Positions 52,354 through 61,935 of a DNA stretch of 64,000 nucleotides are shown in pieces. Every line of letters starts with the position of its first letter. The stretch's first letter is position 1. The DNA comes from Antilocapra americana. Lineage: Eukaryota; Chordata; Mammalia; Artiodactyla; Antilocapridae. The DNA is taken from the NCBI GenBank assembly GCA_007570785.1, contig ML662465.1:2163052-2227051 (forward strand), written 5' to 3'. Below the pieces are notes generated by a model. That model did not search any database, had not been told where the DNA came from, and saw only the letters and a list, made by a program, of their open reading frames with translations. The position numbers and the translations under genes were made by a program.

Positions 52354-52929
52354 GCTTTTGGTGCCCCCTCAGCTTTCCTTCTGGTACCCAGTGGATGTCT
52401 TCATGACTGATTTGGCCTCTGTCCCCCCAAGGACATACTCACTCTCCTCCAAGTCTGTGTGATCAGCCCAGGGAAGGAGCTGATGTCCTGAGTAGGGGCG
52501 GGGCACAGACCTCAGTCCTCCCACCCACCTAGGGGTCATTCAGTAAATGGTCCAGAGCTCACCCATGGCAGCCATTCTCGGCTGGGTTGGTCTCTGTCAC
52601 CATTAAGCATTTGTCATGGCATTGTCCTGCCACAGGAAGCACTGTCTCAACCATCTCAACAAAGGTTGATTCCTGGCCTCTCCTCTTGTCTCTCTGCCTC
52701 CTCTGAGACCCAGCAGAGACACGGATGGATGCCAAGGAGCACTTGCTGCCTGGAAACAGTGTTCAAAATGGAAAGCGTTTCTCTTCCTTGGACGATGCTC
52801 CTCAGGGATGGGGCTCCCTTGAAGCAGTCATCCCCAAGTGTCCGCTCTAGATGCTCCCGGCTCCTGTGGACAGCGCCTGTTACAGAGCATGCTTGGGACC
52901 GAGCTCCTCACTGACAGCATCCAAATCAG
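52354..52929. other. Repeat-free stretch, possible 3' part of the transcript
   Basis: No transposon is recognised. On the minus strand it would be 3' UTR of the candidate unit starting at 54.3 kb. No long ORF is seen on that strand. Confidence 0.4.
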
Positions 52930-53340
52930 CTGGCTCTCGACATGGAAAATCCTAGCGGTGGTTGGTGGTCGTGCCTTCTGAGCTCATCATGGTTGGTGTT
53001 GGTTACAGATGGTGTTCTTCACTTGGGATGGACCGTGGAAGGTTCTTCTAACTTCAGATGGTTCTTAATACAGTTGACACTTGCCTCGGAAATGGTTGTC
53101 TCCATGGATGAGTTCTGGCACGGGTGATCCCACCAAGGATGGTTCTCGAACAGATGGCTTTGTTATTGATGGATGCTGTCAGAGACGGCTCATCTCTGGG
53201 GTCCACAGGACTGATGTTATTGCCACTGGTGGTGTTAACACAGGTGGACCCAGCACTGGTGGATCTTGATCCTGTTCTTCCCAAGAATGGTTTTCAGTGT
53301 AGTTGGCGACATTCGGCTCTTCTCCTGATGGTTCTTGTTA
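52930..53340 (-). repeat. Degenerate 15-bp repeat, Pro-pentapeptide in one frame
   Basis: On the plus strand GATGG recurs with spacings of 15 and near-multiples (for example three exact 15-bp steps around 53139-53185, where GATGGTTCT, GATGGCTTT and GATGGATGC follow each other). One minus frame gives PPVLG, PPVLT, PPVAI and later PSITK, PSVRE, PSLVG, broken by stop codons. The plus frame gives DGSRT, DGFVI, DGCCQ and GGVNT, GGPST. This is an old minisatellite, possibly once coding on the minus strand as a continuation of the Ser-rich ORFs. Confidence 0.7.
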
Positions 53341-53482
53341 CAGATAAATCAAAATCATTGGTGATTTTGACCCAGCGTATACTTTATCACCTCTGTTGGC
53401 GATAACCACTCTGGGTGAAGTCTGGATTTGTAGGGTCTTCACATGATGTGTTTTTCAAGGCCCCAGTGGCTGGCAAGTCTTC

Positions 53483-53836
53483 TCATAAAGGCGCGTGCAC
53501 CTGGGCAGGCTGCTCATCCTTGGCAACCTGGTCACTAACATTCAATTTTTCCCCAGCTTTGTCCCCTGGAAGACTGGTTTTGCTCTGCTGCCCGCTTTGC
53601 ACGTGGCTGTCCCCCCTGACGCTCTGGTGGTTGCTGGCCTGGCTGGAGGGAAGGCTGCCCACGGAGCTGACCAGCCCGCTGCTCACCTGGTAGTTTAGGG
53701 CACTGCTGCCCAGGCTGATGAAACTGATGTTGCTGAAGCTGCTGGCCGTGCTCTCCACGCTGCCGCTGGGCAGGCTGGTCTTACTATTCCCTTCCAGTCT
53801 GCTTGGTGCCGTCGGCTTGGTGGGCCAGTCGTCTCT
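53483..53836 (-). pseudogene. Ser-rich ORF in shifted frame, possible broken continuation
   Basis: A 117-codon open frame without its own good start overlaps the end of the 106-codon ORF by about 50 bp in another frame. Ser, mostly AGC, recurs every few residues (SGSVESTASSFSNISF, LVSSVGSLPSSQASNH). Two SLP-containing segments (KTSLPSG, KTSLPGD) echo SEVSLPG in the upstream ORF, which suggests a shared ancestry of the two frames and a frameshift between them. After its stop the frame stays open for another 31 codons (EDLPATG to GYRQQR). A possible splice donor, CAG then GTGAGC, lies at 53689/53686. Product unknown. It could also be chance in GC-rich DNA. Confidence 0.4.
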
Positions 53837-54104
53837 TCAGCTTCTTGGGAGAATAGACGGCGCACACCTGGCTGTTCTGGGCACCGCCTGCCTGGGTGTG
53901 GAGCTTTCTGCTCAAACGCACGATTTGATGGCTGCCTGGCAAGCTGACTTCGCTGTTCTCCTCATCCCCTGCGTACCCGCTGCTCAGCCGGCTGATGTCA
54001 ATGCATTGCTCCAGGCTGGAGTGTTGCAGGCTTGACAGCATGCTACTTTCCTGGCTCACAGTGTTTCCCAGGTGACCCCTGGAATCTCTCAGGGGCTCCT
54101 GCAT
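53784..54104 (-). CDS. 106-residue Ser-rich basic protein, unknown
   Basis: I do not recognise this protein. The ATG at 54104 is the first to open a long frame downstream of the TATA box, and two earlier ATGs open only 4- and 9-codon frames. The sequence has a Ser-rich first third (SQESSMLSSLQHSSLEQ), an acidic patch (YAGDEENSE, 44-52) and a strongly basic end (SPKKLKRR, 85-92) that resembles a nuclear localisation signal. There is no signal peptide, membrane span or Cys/His cluster. The frame is open upstream to 54503, but that part lies over the promoter and is probably untranslated. The surrounding 2.2 kb is transposon-free, unlike the rest of the window. Possible fates are a small nuclear protein, the surviving head of a decayed gene, or an untranslated transcript. 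Confidence 0.4.
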   Translation of the reverse strand: MQEPLRDSRGHLGNTVSQESSMLSSLQHSSLEQCIDISRLSSGYAGDEENSEVSLPGSHQIVRLSRKLHTQAGGAQNSQVCAVYSPKKLKRRLAHQADGTKQTGRE

Positions 54105-54129
54105 GGCTTCTGCATCATGGTGTGGCCAT
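54089..54129 (-). promoter_or_regulatory. Two overlapping short upstream ORFs
   Basis: ATGs at 54129 (four codons, MATP) and 54118 (nine codons, starting MMQK) precede the main ATG. Their stops lie at 54115-54117 and 54089-54091, the second overlapping the main start. If the transcript is real they would reduce translation of the main ORF. Confidence 0.35.
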
Positions 54130-54283
54130 GCGGAGGACTGGGGCTCTAGGCTGGATGACTGTAGACTTGCACCTGGTTCCTGAGCCTCCCAGCTGGGAGA
54201 CTCCCCTTGTCTGCCCTGGAGGAAAGTGGGGGGCAACTGACTTGGTTTCTCCAGGAGGAGGGGGCCCTGGAGGCCTCTGGGTG

Positions 54284-54415
54284 TTGGATGTGGTGTGTCT
54301 GGGCCGAGGAGGCTCAATTTATAAGGGTCCCCTTGAAAAGGGAGGGTTCTGATTGGCTGGCTCGGTTCCCATGGTGATGGTGCCTGTGATGCGGGCGGGC
54401 GGGGAGGGAGGGAGA
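54284..54415 (-). promoter_or_regulatory. TATA/CCAAT/GC-box promoter
   Basis: On the minus strand: GC boxes within 54391-54403 (plus-strand GCGGGCGGGCGGGG), CCAAT at 54356-54352 (in GCCAATCAG), and TATAAAT at 54323-54317. CCAAT and TATA are about 33 bp apart, close to the classical arrangement, which predicts a start near 54292. It is not within a recognised LTR. Compact TATA promoters of this kind are frequent in tissue-specific genes, testis included. That last point is inference. Confidence 0.55.
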
Positions 54416-54674
54416 ACAATGCTGTGCTGGCACCTGGGGCATCAGGGGCTGCAGTTGGGCAGAAAGGAGGCTCAAGTGCAGAAGGACTGAGAACCACTTT
54501 CAAAGGGGCCCGTGGTCTCTGCTTTGCCAGGCCAGGAGACCTGCCTTTGCATCCCAGCCGAGACGTTTATGAGCTGTGTTTCTTCACATCCGGTCATTTT
54601 CTGAGCCTCTGCTCCTTGCTCAGTTCTGTGCTCCTGAGGACTGCAGAGAATTTCACAGTCAGGGTTTTAATCTC
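54416..54674. other. No gene recognised
   Basis: Upstream flank of the promoter, unique sequence up to an L2. Confidence 0.4.
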
Positions 54675-55140
54675 CATTTTTCCATGGCCCTGCCTGGTCC
54701 AGCTCCGACTCTCTCTCAACCTCATCCCGTGTCACACCCTACCCTATCGTCACCTTGGGTGCCCAGTCACACTGGCCACTTTGTTATTCTGAGCTCTTAT
54801 CTGCCACAAGGCCTTTGCACTGGTGGTTCCCACCTCCTAGAATGCTCTTCCCTTGGTCCCCTCAGGTTTCAGCTCCAGTGTTCCTCATCAAACCTTCCCT
54901 GACCTCCCCAAGTAGGTCCCTCTATTGTTCTTTGTGTCACATCCTGATTTATGGGTCTTCCTTATGGCTTTCATTACAATTGGCAATGATGTTTATGTAT
55001 TGGTTATTGCCATACGTTGCCTCTGCTGCAGTGTCAACTTTGTGAGGGCAGAAATTTTGATTTCTTATTCTGTTTTGCTCTGACACCCAGCGTAGTGCTG
55101 GCACATAATAGATGCTCATTGAGTATTTACTGAATGAGTG
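54675..55140 (+). mobile_element. L2 LINE 3' end, long copy
   Basis: Clear plus-strand L2 order: AAGGCCTTTGCACTGGTGGT, then TAGAATGCTCTTCCCTTGG, ACCTTCCCTGACCTCCCC, TTGTGAGGGCAGAAATTTTG and GTAGTGCTGGCACATAATAG, ending CATTGAGTATTTACTGAATG. Confidence 0.93.
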
Positions 55141-55387
55141 GATTGACCACCCTCAGGTGTGTATCATAACCATGTCAGGAGCTTTTTATAAACACACGTT
55201 TGGATTTTTGAGGACAGTGACTCTCTCCCTTGGTTGCTCATCACAGTGGTCTGACTTGTCCCCGCAGCCCTGCTTTCCCCACCAGGGACTGGCTGGGAAG
55301 GGACAGCTTGGTAGCTTAGTGGTGACGCCAGAGAGAGCAGCGTGGTGGAAGTTGCCTCTTGAGGGAAGCAGGGACAAATCTAGCTTT
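55141..55387. other. No gene recognised
   Basis: Unique sequence between L2 and a G-rich minisatellite. Confidence 0.35.
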
Positions 55388-55438
55388 GGGGGATTGGCGG
55401 GGGATTGGCGGGGGACTGGCGGGGGACTGGCGGTGGGC
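55388..55438 (+). repeat. 11-bp G-rich minisatellite, G-quadruplex-prone
   Basis: Four runs of five G start at 55388, 55399, 55410 and 55421, exactly 11 bp apart, with ATTGGC or ACTGGC between them. The unit GGGGGAYTGGC repeats about 4.5 times. Four G5 tracts with 6-nt loops can form an intramolecular quadruplex. Confidence 0.93.
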
Positions 55439-56901
55439 AGGCAGGGTCACACACTGAGCAGGTAGGCTCAAGACTGGCTCTGCCTCTGCATGAATGCAAA
55501 ACAGGGCAGGTGGCCCCTATGCTGGGGCTTAACGGTGAGCCTACCGACACTCATGTTTCATTTGATTCCCATCCTACCTGCCTCAGGTGTGCTCCACTCT
55601 GGACCTGAGGGGCTGGAAGGGACACCTAGGGGCGTGTCCAGGAAAAAGGGCAGAGAGCACGCCAGTGGTGAGAGCACTGTTCCTCTCTAGCTCAGGTAAC
55701 TTCAGCTTCGGTACCTGCAGATACAGCGAGACCCCGTGAATAGCCGAGGCTCCGCTCAGCCTCCTCTTTCTGGAAGGCTCTGTTGATCACTCTGGGGATC
55801 TCGAGAAGGCATCAGGCCAGAGCTGGCCCATCCAGGTGCTGTTTTCTGGCATCCTCCAGAGATGCTGGTACTCAAGGCTCCAAGAGAGCCACACCCAACT
55901 GAGCTCACGGCCCTGGTGCCACAGCATGTCAGGGGAGAAGTGGGTGACTGCTATTTCTCTATGGGCTCCTTTCTCATCCTGGCGACCAGGTCCCAGACTG
56001 CCTCTCCGGTTTCCAGTCTCCACTGCTGTTTGCCCCGGTGGAACCCTTCTCTCACCCAAATGCACAATCCAGTGTCTTTCTGCCAGATTCCCCTTTCCCT
56101 TGTGTGTCTCAGTTTCTTCACACAGCTGCCTGGTACTCTAGGACCTTCGCCTGACTCTGAGTCCCTGCTGAGGCTTGGAGAAGAAGCCTAGTTATGATCA
56201 TGTTACGTGTGTGTTCTGAAGATCAGTGTCTGCCCTTCCCCAGTGTGACAAAGACAAAGCTATATGTTCACCAAACCATCTCATTCCTCCCCCAGGCATT
56301 TTGGAAATGTGAATTTCCAATCCCCTCACATCTGTTGGGGCCAACAGAGGATGGGCAGGAGTGATGGTCAGTGCTCTAGGCTGGACTAGATGCACTCAAC
56401 ATGCATCCTTTTCCTTCTTCCCTGTCGGCAGTGACCTTGGAAGCCATGTGCTGGAGATGGCAGATGGCAGTGCCCACATGGATGGAAACTGGGTGTCTGA
56501 ACAATACTGCAGAGAACCCTTGCCCTCCTCCAAATGCATCTGTGATGTCAGCCAGCAGTAGGCTATTTTTGGACTAAGCCTCCCAGACTGGGGGGAGGGG
56601 AGAGGGGGGTCTTGGAAGCTTAGTCTATTTGTTCCATAGACTGATATCAATATGTCACACACTTGGATGTCCTGGATGTGTTTCATTGGCTTGGCTTTAT
56701 CTCTGAAGGTTTCTGCAGTGGGCCCTGGGGCTGCTTCCCTGCCCCACCTTGTCCCTTCAGAAACCCAGCAGTCAAATGCCTTGATGGGGAAGCTGTGCTT
56801 TCTCAGATTAGGAGGTTGGGAAAGAAGCTCACCAGAGAGAGCCCAGAAAATGGCCCAGCAGCCGCGGGCCTCCCACCTGAATATTTATCCCTAAAATTCA
56901 A
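55439..56901. other. No gene recognised
   Basis: Unique, fairly GC-balanced sequence. Overlapping frames at 55787-56191 and 56361-56986 lack domains, and the last runs into BovB. No confident repeat. Confidence 0.4.
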
Positions 56902-57127
56902 ACTGTGGTGCTGGAGAAGACTCTTGAGAGCCCCTTGGACTGCAAGGAGATCCAACCAGTCCATCCTAAAGGAAATCAGTCCTTAATATTGATTGGGAGG
57001 ACTGACTCTGAAGCTAAAGCTCCAATCCTTTGGCCACCTGATGTGAAGAACTGGCTTATTGGAAAAGACCCTGATCCTGGGAAAGATTGAAGGCAGAAGG
57101 AGAAGGGGGTGACAGAGGATGAGATGG
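56902..57127 (+). mobile_element. BovB 3' fragment
   Basis: GGTGCTGGAGAAGACTCTTG, then TGGACTGCAAGGAGATCCAA, AAAGGAAATCAGTCCTTAAT and GACCCTGATCCTGGGAAAG, plus orientation. A split Bov-tA piece follows. Confidence 0.93.
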
Positions 57128-57206
57128 TTGCCATTTCCACCTCCAGGGTATCTTCCTGACCCAGGGATTGAACCCAGTCTCCTGCAACCAAATAAATAAA
57201 TAAATA
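57128..57206 (-). mobile_element. Bov-tA fragment plus (AAAT)n
   Basis: GCCATTTCCACCTCCAGGGT and GACCCAGGGATTGAACCC are the reversed Bov-tA head region, joined directly to plus-strand BovB, so the junction is a rearrangement or second insertion. An (AAAT)n of about 5 units follows at 57188-57206. Confidence 0.75.
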
Positions 57207-57559
57207 TTAAGAAAAAAACTAGGGAGAGAGTGAGTTGAGGGTAGACAGCACAGTTCAGGGTGAACAGCCTGGTTGCTCTGCTCCGCAGGGGATCTGGCCA
57301 GAGGAAGGGCTTCAAACCCGGAGTGAGCTGTAGTTCCAACTTTGTGTCTCCCACCTGGGGAACATGGTGTGGCCAACTTAACCTCTGAACCTCAGCTTCC
57401 ACATCTGGGAAATGGAACAATGGCACTGATGATGCTTCTCCCTGAGCGATGCTCTGAGGGATGCTCTGAGGGCCAATAGGAAACACCGGGGCAGGGTCTG
57501 CTCTGTAGGCTCCACGGCCTCACCGTGCTGCCCAACCCTCACAGAGCCTCTGCTTTAAG
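57207..57559. other. No gene recognised
   Basis: Unique sequence with a small duplication, GATGCTCTGAGGG, near 57448-57474. Confidence 0.35.
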
Positions 57560-57694
57560 ACAGAGCATAGGTGTATGCATGAAAAAAAAGTGTGTACATT
57601 GGCATACATGTATATGTACCTGAATATATATATACATATATACGTGTGTATATGTGAATACATACATAAAATGTGTGTGTGTATACATGCAAAA
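57560..57694. repeat. TG/TA-rich microsatellite flank
   Basis: Mixed TGTA/TATA sequence with a short (GT)n near 57671-57682. The SINE that follows inserted within it. Confidence 0.8.
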
Positions 57695-57909
57695 GGGCTT
57701 CCCTGGTGGCTCAGTTGGTATAGAATCCACCTGCAATGCAGGAGCTGCAGGAGACAAGGGTTCAGTCCCTGTGTTGGGAAGATCCCCTGGAGGAGGAAAT
57801 GGCAACCCACTCCAATATTCTTGCCTGGGAAATCCCATGGACAGAGGAGCCTGGTAGGCTACAGTCCATGGGGTCACAAGAGTCGGATACAACTTAGCAA
57901 CTAAACGAC
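57695..57909 (+). mobile_element. Bov-tA SINE
   Basis: Full copy from GGGCTTCCCTGGTGGCTCAG to ACAACTTAGCAACTAAACG. ATACATGCAAAA at 57683-57694 and ATATATGCAAAG at 57920-57931 look like its target duplication with two changes. Confidence 0.95.
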
Positions 57910-58055
57910 CCCCCACCAGCATATATGCAAAGACATACGTAAGTATATATGAATACACACATAATATAATCCATGTGTGTATGATACATAAGTATATCTA
58001 TGTGAACATGTATATAAATATTTACATACACACATACACATAAATGTACTTTTTA
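57910..58055. repeat. TA/CA-rich microsatellite flank
   Basis: Continuation of the TG/TA-rich sequence (ATGAATACACACATAATATA, CATACACACATACACATAAA). Confidence 0.75.
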
Positions 58056-58322
58056 TATGATTTTTAATTTATTTATTTCTGGCTGTGCTGGCTCTTCCTT
58101 GCTACAGACAGGCTTTCTCTAGGTGCAGAGAGTGGGGGCTACTCTCTCGTTGCGCTGCACAGGCTTCCCATTGTGGTGGCTTCTCTCGTTGTGGAGCATG
58201 GATTCGAAAGCATGGGCTCAGTAGCTGTGGCACACGTGCTTAGCTGCCCTGCAGCAGGTGGGATCTTCCCGGACCAGGGATCAAACCTGTGCCCCCTTAC
58301 CCACTGGACCACCAGGGAAGTC
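58056..58322 (-). mobile_element. CHR-2-type tRNA SINE
   Basis: GGCTGTGCTGGCTCTTCCTT, then GGGGGCTACTCTCTCGTTG, CATGGGCTCAGTAGCTGTGG and head GACCAGGGATCAAACCTGTG, ending ACCAGGGAAGTCC, minus orientation. Confidence 0.93.
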
Positions 58323-58970
58323 CTAAACACACTTTTTTAAAACCACAAAACCCTCTGGCCTTCAGCATCCCTGCAGCATCCACTCTCCCCCAAGACTGTC
58401 CACATGGAGCATCCTTATCCAAGTGCCTCCCCTGAGGTCCTCTGGTCTCTTCCCAGCATCTGGCCTGTCAGGGCGAGGTCTGGCATTCATTCAGTTTAGA
58501 GCATCCCTGAATAGCTAGTGTGTGATCACAGGGCAGCACGTTGAGTTTCGTTTGGAGCCAGACCCCAGCGCACACCTGGGGAGAACACAGAGCTCCCTGT
58601 GCTGGGGCTGGAGCTGCTGGAGGGACTGTGTGTGTGGGCTGAGCTGGACATTGGCATGAATACCTTAGTCAGTCTCCTTTCACCCTCCCTCTACCCCAAA
58701 GCCCAGGTCCTGGCTACCTAATTTGATCACCAGGCAGGTCTTATGGTGAGGGGCATCCCTGTGGGTCAGGAGTGGTGAACACCTCCCTATTCAAGAGCAC
58801 TTGGCTTTGGAGCTTAAACAACTAGTCTCCAAGGATGGACTTGGAGCCCTGGAAACAGGACTTGGGACCTGACCTCTTCCCAGGATCAGTCAAATAGAAC
58901 CAGCTCAGCCAGGGCTTGGAGTGCGATTGGTCCAAGGGAGAGAGGTAATTCTTCCTCCGGGTAGCCCCAT
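58323..58970. other. No gene; old repeat trace
   Basis: 58.89-58.96 kb (CAGCCAGGGCTTGGAGTGCG, GATTGGTCCAAG) weakly resembles the unnamed CCAAT-bearing repeat. The rest is unique. Confidence 0.35.
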
Positions 58971-59520
58971 GATTGATTTTCTCCCCGCTTTTTACATTAC
59001 TTAAGGCATAAAAAAGGAACGATAAAGTGAATATCTATGTGTGCATCACTCAGTTCAAGAAATAAGACTCTGCTAATATAGCCTAAAACCCATTTACCCC
59101 TCCCCCTCACATCTCCCCATGGCAATCCTGAATCTGATGCACAGCTTTATACTTGAAGTATAAAAGGAAAAGGACATATTCCATTCCATGTGTGGAATCA
59201 TTTTGCATGCTATTAATCTTGATATAAGTGGCATTCTTTATATATCCTATAACTTGCTTATGTTCAACATTATATTTGTGAGATTCATCTGTCGTTCTGT
59301 GTGTGGCCCAAGTTCATTTTCACTACGCTAGCAGTATTCATTCTATTGATGAATGTCATAATTCATCCATTCTCTCGATGAATGGCTAGGTTACTTTTCC
59401 TTTTCTCCCCCTCTGTGATAAACATTCCTCTAAGTGTCTCTTTCCCATGACCTTTCCCTTGAGGATTTATGAGAAGGGTCCTCCCAAATGGACTATGAAA
59501 ACTTCTACTTGTTTTAACTA
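58971..59520 (-). mobile_element. Old L1 3' UTR
   Basis: TACATTACTTAAGGCATAAA, then GTGAGATTCATCTGTCG and ATGAATGGCTAGGTTACTTT, the reversed L1M-type 3' region, degraded. Confidence 0.75.
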
Positions 59521-59959
59521 TGTGTAGAGTAGCTACGTCTCCCACATCCCCTGGGTCTCATCTACCATGAGGTTCAGCTTAGGGATGGGATAGACCACAG
59601 GGTTTTCTGTTGCCTACATTATTTGGTCTTTATTTGGTTAACATGGCCTTTTCAAAATGTTCGGCTCTGGCTGGAGAGTTGACTGACTTGGGTCGGGGGC
59701 AGCAGGAGCCAGGTGGCTGAAATGGGGTGAGCCTCTCTCTGAAGGGTGAGTGCTACCAGGAGGGATCCACTCTTTCTGCTCAGGGCATGTCACCCAGCTT
59801 CCTGTGAGCTGGGGCAAAGCCCCTGCCTCACCATTTTTCACTGTGGACTCAGTGTGTGAAGGACACACTAAGGATGGGAAGGGGGGACAGAAGAGAGGCA
59901 GCCTGAGAAGTGGGGATGGAACTCAGTAGCCCTAGGCCCAACGTGGGAACTGTACCACA
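59521..59959. other. No gene recognised
   Basis: Unique non-coding sequence. Confidence 0.4.
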
Positions 59960-60075
59960 GAGTCACGGAGCTGTTAAGTCGGTGTGTGAAGACAGATGTC
60001 CGAGTTCCAATCCACTTCCCAGCTGTGCGATCTGGGGCAAGTTACCTAGCCTTTCTGTCTCAGTTTGGGTTCCTT
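59960..60075 (+). mobile_element. MIR SINE relic
   Basis: GTCCGAGTTCCAATCCACTT, then GCTGTGCGATCTGGGGCAAG and TTACCTAGCCTTTCTGTCTC, plus orientation. Confidence 0.85.
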
Positions 60076-60364
60076 CAAAAGCAGAATTTAAGGCATGACT
60101 CGGGTACCAGTCGTTTGGGAGGTGGTCCCAAGAAACCCCAGTGAAGAGATGGGTGGCAAGACAGGGAAGCAAGGAAAGAAGCCAGTGAGGGCGTGTTTAC
60201 GGAGAATGTGGCCAGTCAGCCTGGGACTCAGTGATGCTGGGGCCTCTCAAAGGCTGGGACATTTACCCAGTGGCTCTGGGCTCCACTGGGGCATCTATTG
60301 CCTTTTCCCTTTTCTCCCGAGCTGGCTGAGCAAGCCTCTGTGGTACCAGAGAAAGCCTGGAGGC
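60076..60364. other. No gene recognised
   Basis: Short stretch with possible old LTR-like text (GCATGACTCGGGTACCAGTC). Too weak to call. Confidence 0.35.
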
Positions 60365-60460
60365 AGAGGAGGTGGAGGGGAGAAGGATAGGGAGGGGAAG
60401 GGGAGGGAGGAGAGAAGAGCCGGGGTGGAGGGCAAAGTGGAGGGGAGAGGCAGAGGAGCA
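60365..60460 (+). repeat. Polypurine GGA-rich tract
   Basis: Almost pure A/G on the plus strand with several G3-G4 runs (GGGGAAGGGGAGGGAGG). It is capable of triplex or quadruplex structure. Frames here are compositional. Confidence 0.8.
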
Positions 60461-61489
60461 GAGCTTGGGTGCGTCTGCTGCTCCACCCGTCAGCTCTTGT
60501 CTCTCGCAGAGGCTGACCCCTAGGGGTCAAGAAGAGAGTTGGGGGCATCCATGGAGGCTGCCAGCATGGCCTCGCCCACAGACGGGATCAGGGATTGTTC
60601 CTCTAGGCTGTAGAATTCCACGAGGCCAGGCTGGCCTGCAGCCAGTCCTCTTCAATAAACACTAAGTATCGAAAACCTGCCTCATCATGTGCCCCCAAGA
60701 AATAGTAGCTCAGAGAGATGATAAAAAATGGACTCTGGCTGTAAAACCACCAGGTTGGCAGGGCCACGATCTGGCCCCGGAGGTTGTCTCCGGAAACGTC
60801 AGGTCTCACCTCGGGGAGGCTTCACTACATTCGGCCCAGAGGTTAACACCCCCCATCCCCACCCCTGGAGCTGGATGTCGGGGGCGGGGGGCTGTTTGCC
60901 TTGTGGGCCTCATCAGGCCACAAGTATGGACCAGGGTGGGTCTCAGGAGAGGACTGGGTGCAGGGGGACCAGAGGCCCTGCAGGGAGAGGGCGCTGAGCA
61001 CAGAACACACGAGCAGGGACCCCATGTGGGTGTTAGTGTCTCGGCTCAGTGTGGGATGGAGAAGGCTGCTGGGATGTGGGACCTCCATGTAAAGGGGAAC
61101 AGGGCTGAGCAAACTGGGGTGCACTGATCTTCCTGACCTGCGGTAAAGTCATAAACACAGTCAAAAGGATCCCCGAAAACTCACTCCATCCCTCCATCCA
61201 TCAGACCTGCAGTGCCATGAAGTGATTGCTCCTCAGTGGTCTTAGGGACACTCAGCTTGTGGGCCACCTGGTTAGAGCTCAGGGCTGGGAAGCCCCTTTT
61301 CCGAAGTCCTGGGGTGACTTCCCTTGGGTTCTGAGCACTTGCAAGTCCAGGGTGGTGGCTCCCGGACAAGACTTTACCCCAGGCTCTGCCTCCAGCCAGC
61401 TCTGTACCTGGGCAGGTTGTCCAAGCCCTCCCCCCAGCCTCCTCCCCCGAGCAACAGGGCTGGGAACGGTCATCTCTTGCCATCCTTCA
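60461..61489. other. No convincing gene
   Basis: Unique, GC-rich. The 146- and 142-codon plus frames around 60095-61127 lack domains, and both strands are open together, as expected in GC-rich non-coding DNA. Confidence 0.4.
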
Positions 61490-61590
61490 GGTCAGGGGAG
61501 CCTGTGTTTTGTCACTGCTGTATCCCCAGTACCTGGAAGAGGTTCAAGCATTCCCTAAAGCTTTGCTGAATGAACAGGTGCAAAATGCTT
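61490..61590 (+). mobile_element. L2 LINE 3' tip
   Basis: GCTGTATCCCCAGTACCTGG, with AAGCTTTGCTGAATGAAC, the end of an L2. Confidence 0.7.
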
Positions 61591-61723
61591 AGGGCCACAC
61601 TGATGCTTCGAAAGCTGAACAGCATTAATTGTTATTATAATGTGGTTTTGGTACAAAGACTCTTTCTCATCCACACAGGGCAAACCAGACTTGTTCACTT
61701 TTGGGGTGGATTAGATGAGAAAA

Positions 61724-61935
61724 ATCCCAGATGGTGCTAGTGGTAACGAACGCACCTGCCAATACCAGAGACATAAGATACTGGGATTCGATCCTTGTGT
61801 TGGGAAGATCCCCTGGAGAAGAGAATGGCAACCACTCCAGCATGTTTGCTTGAAAAACTCCATGGACAGAGGGGCTTGTTATGCTACAGCCCATGGGATC
61901 ACAAAGAGCCGGACATGGCTGAAGCAACTCAGCAC
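61724..61935 (+). mobile_element. Bov-tA SINE with 11-bp duplication
   Basis: The head is partly degenerate (GTGCTAGTGGTAACGAACGC) with B-box GGATTCGATCC. The body ends ATGGCTGAAGCAACTCAGC. AGATGAGAAAA at 61713-61723 and 61936-61946 is a perfect target duplication. Confidence 0.95.

Noticed and set aside
53718..54352. Plus-strand ORFs (105 and 106 codons) opposite the candidate gene
   Set aside because: They are antisense shadows. The promoter motifs, poly(A) signal and Ser codon pattern are on the minus strand.
54105..54503. N-terminal extension of the candidate CDS up to codon 1 at 54503
   Set aside because: It would be translated through the TATA, CCAAT and GC boxes. The start at 54104 is more plausible if transcription begins near 54292.
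60095..61127. 142-, 97- and 146-codon plus-strand ORFs
   Set aside because: Purine-rich or GC-rich sequence without domains, and opposite-strand frames are equally open.
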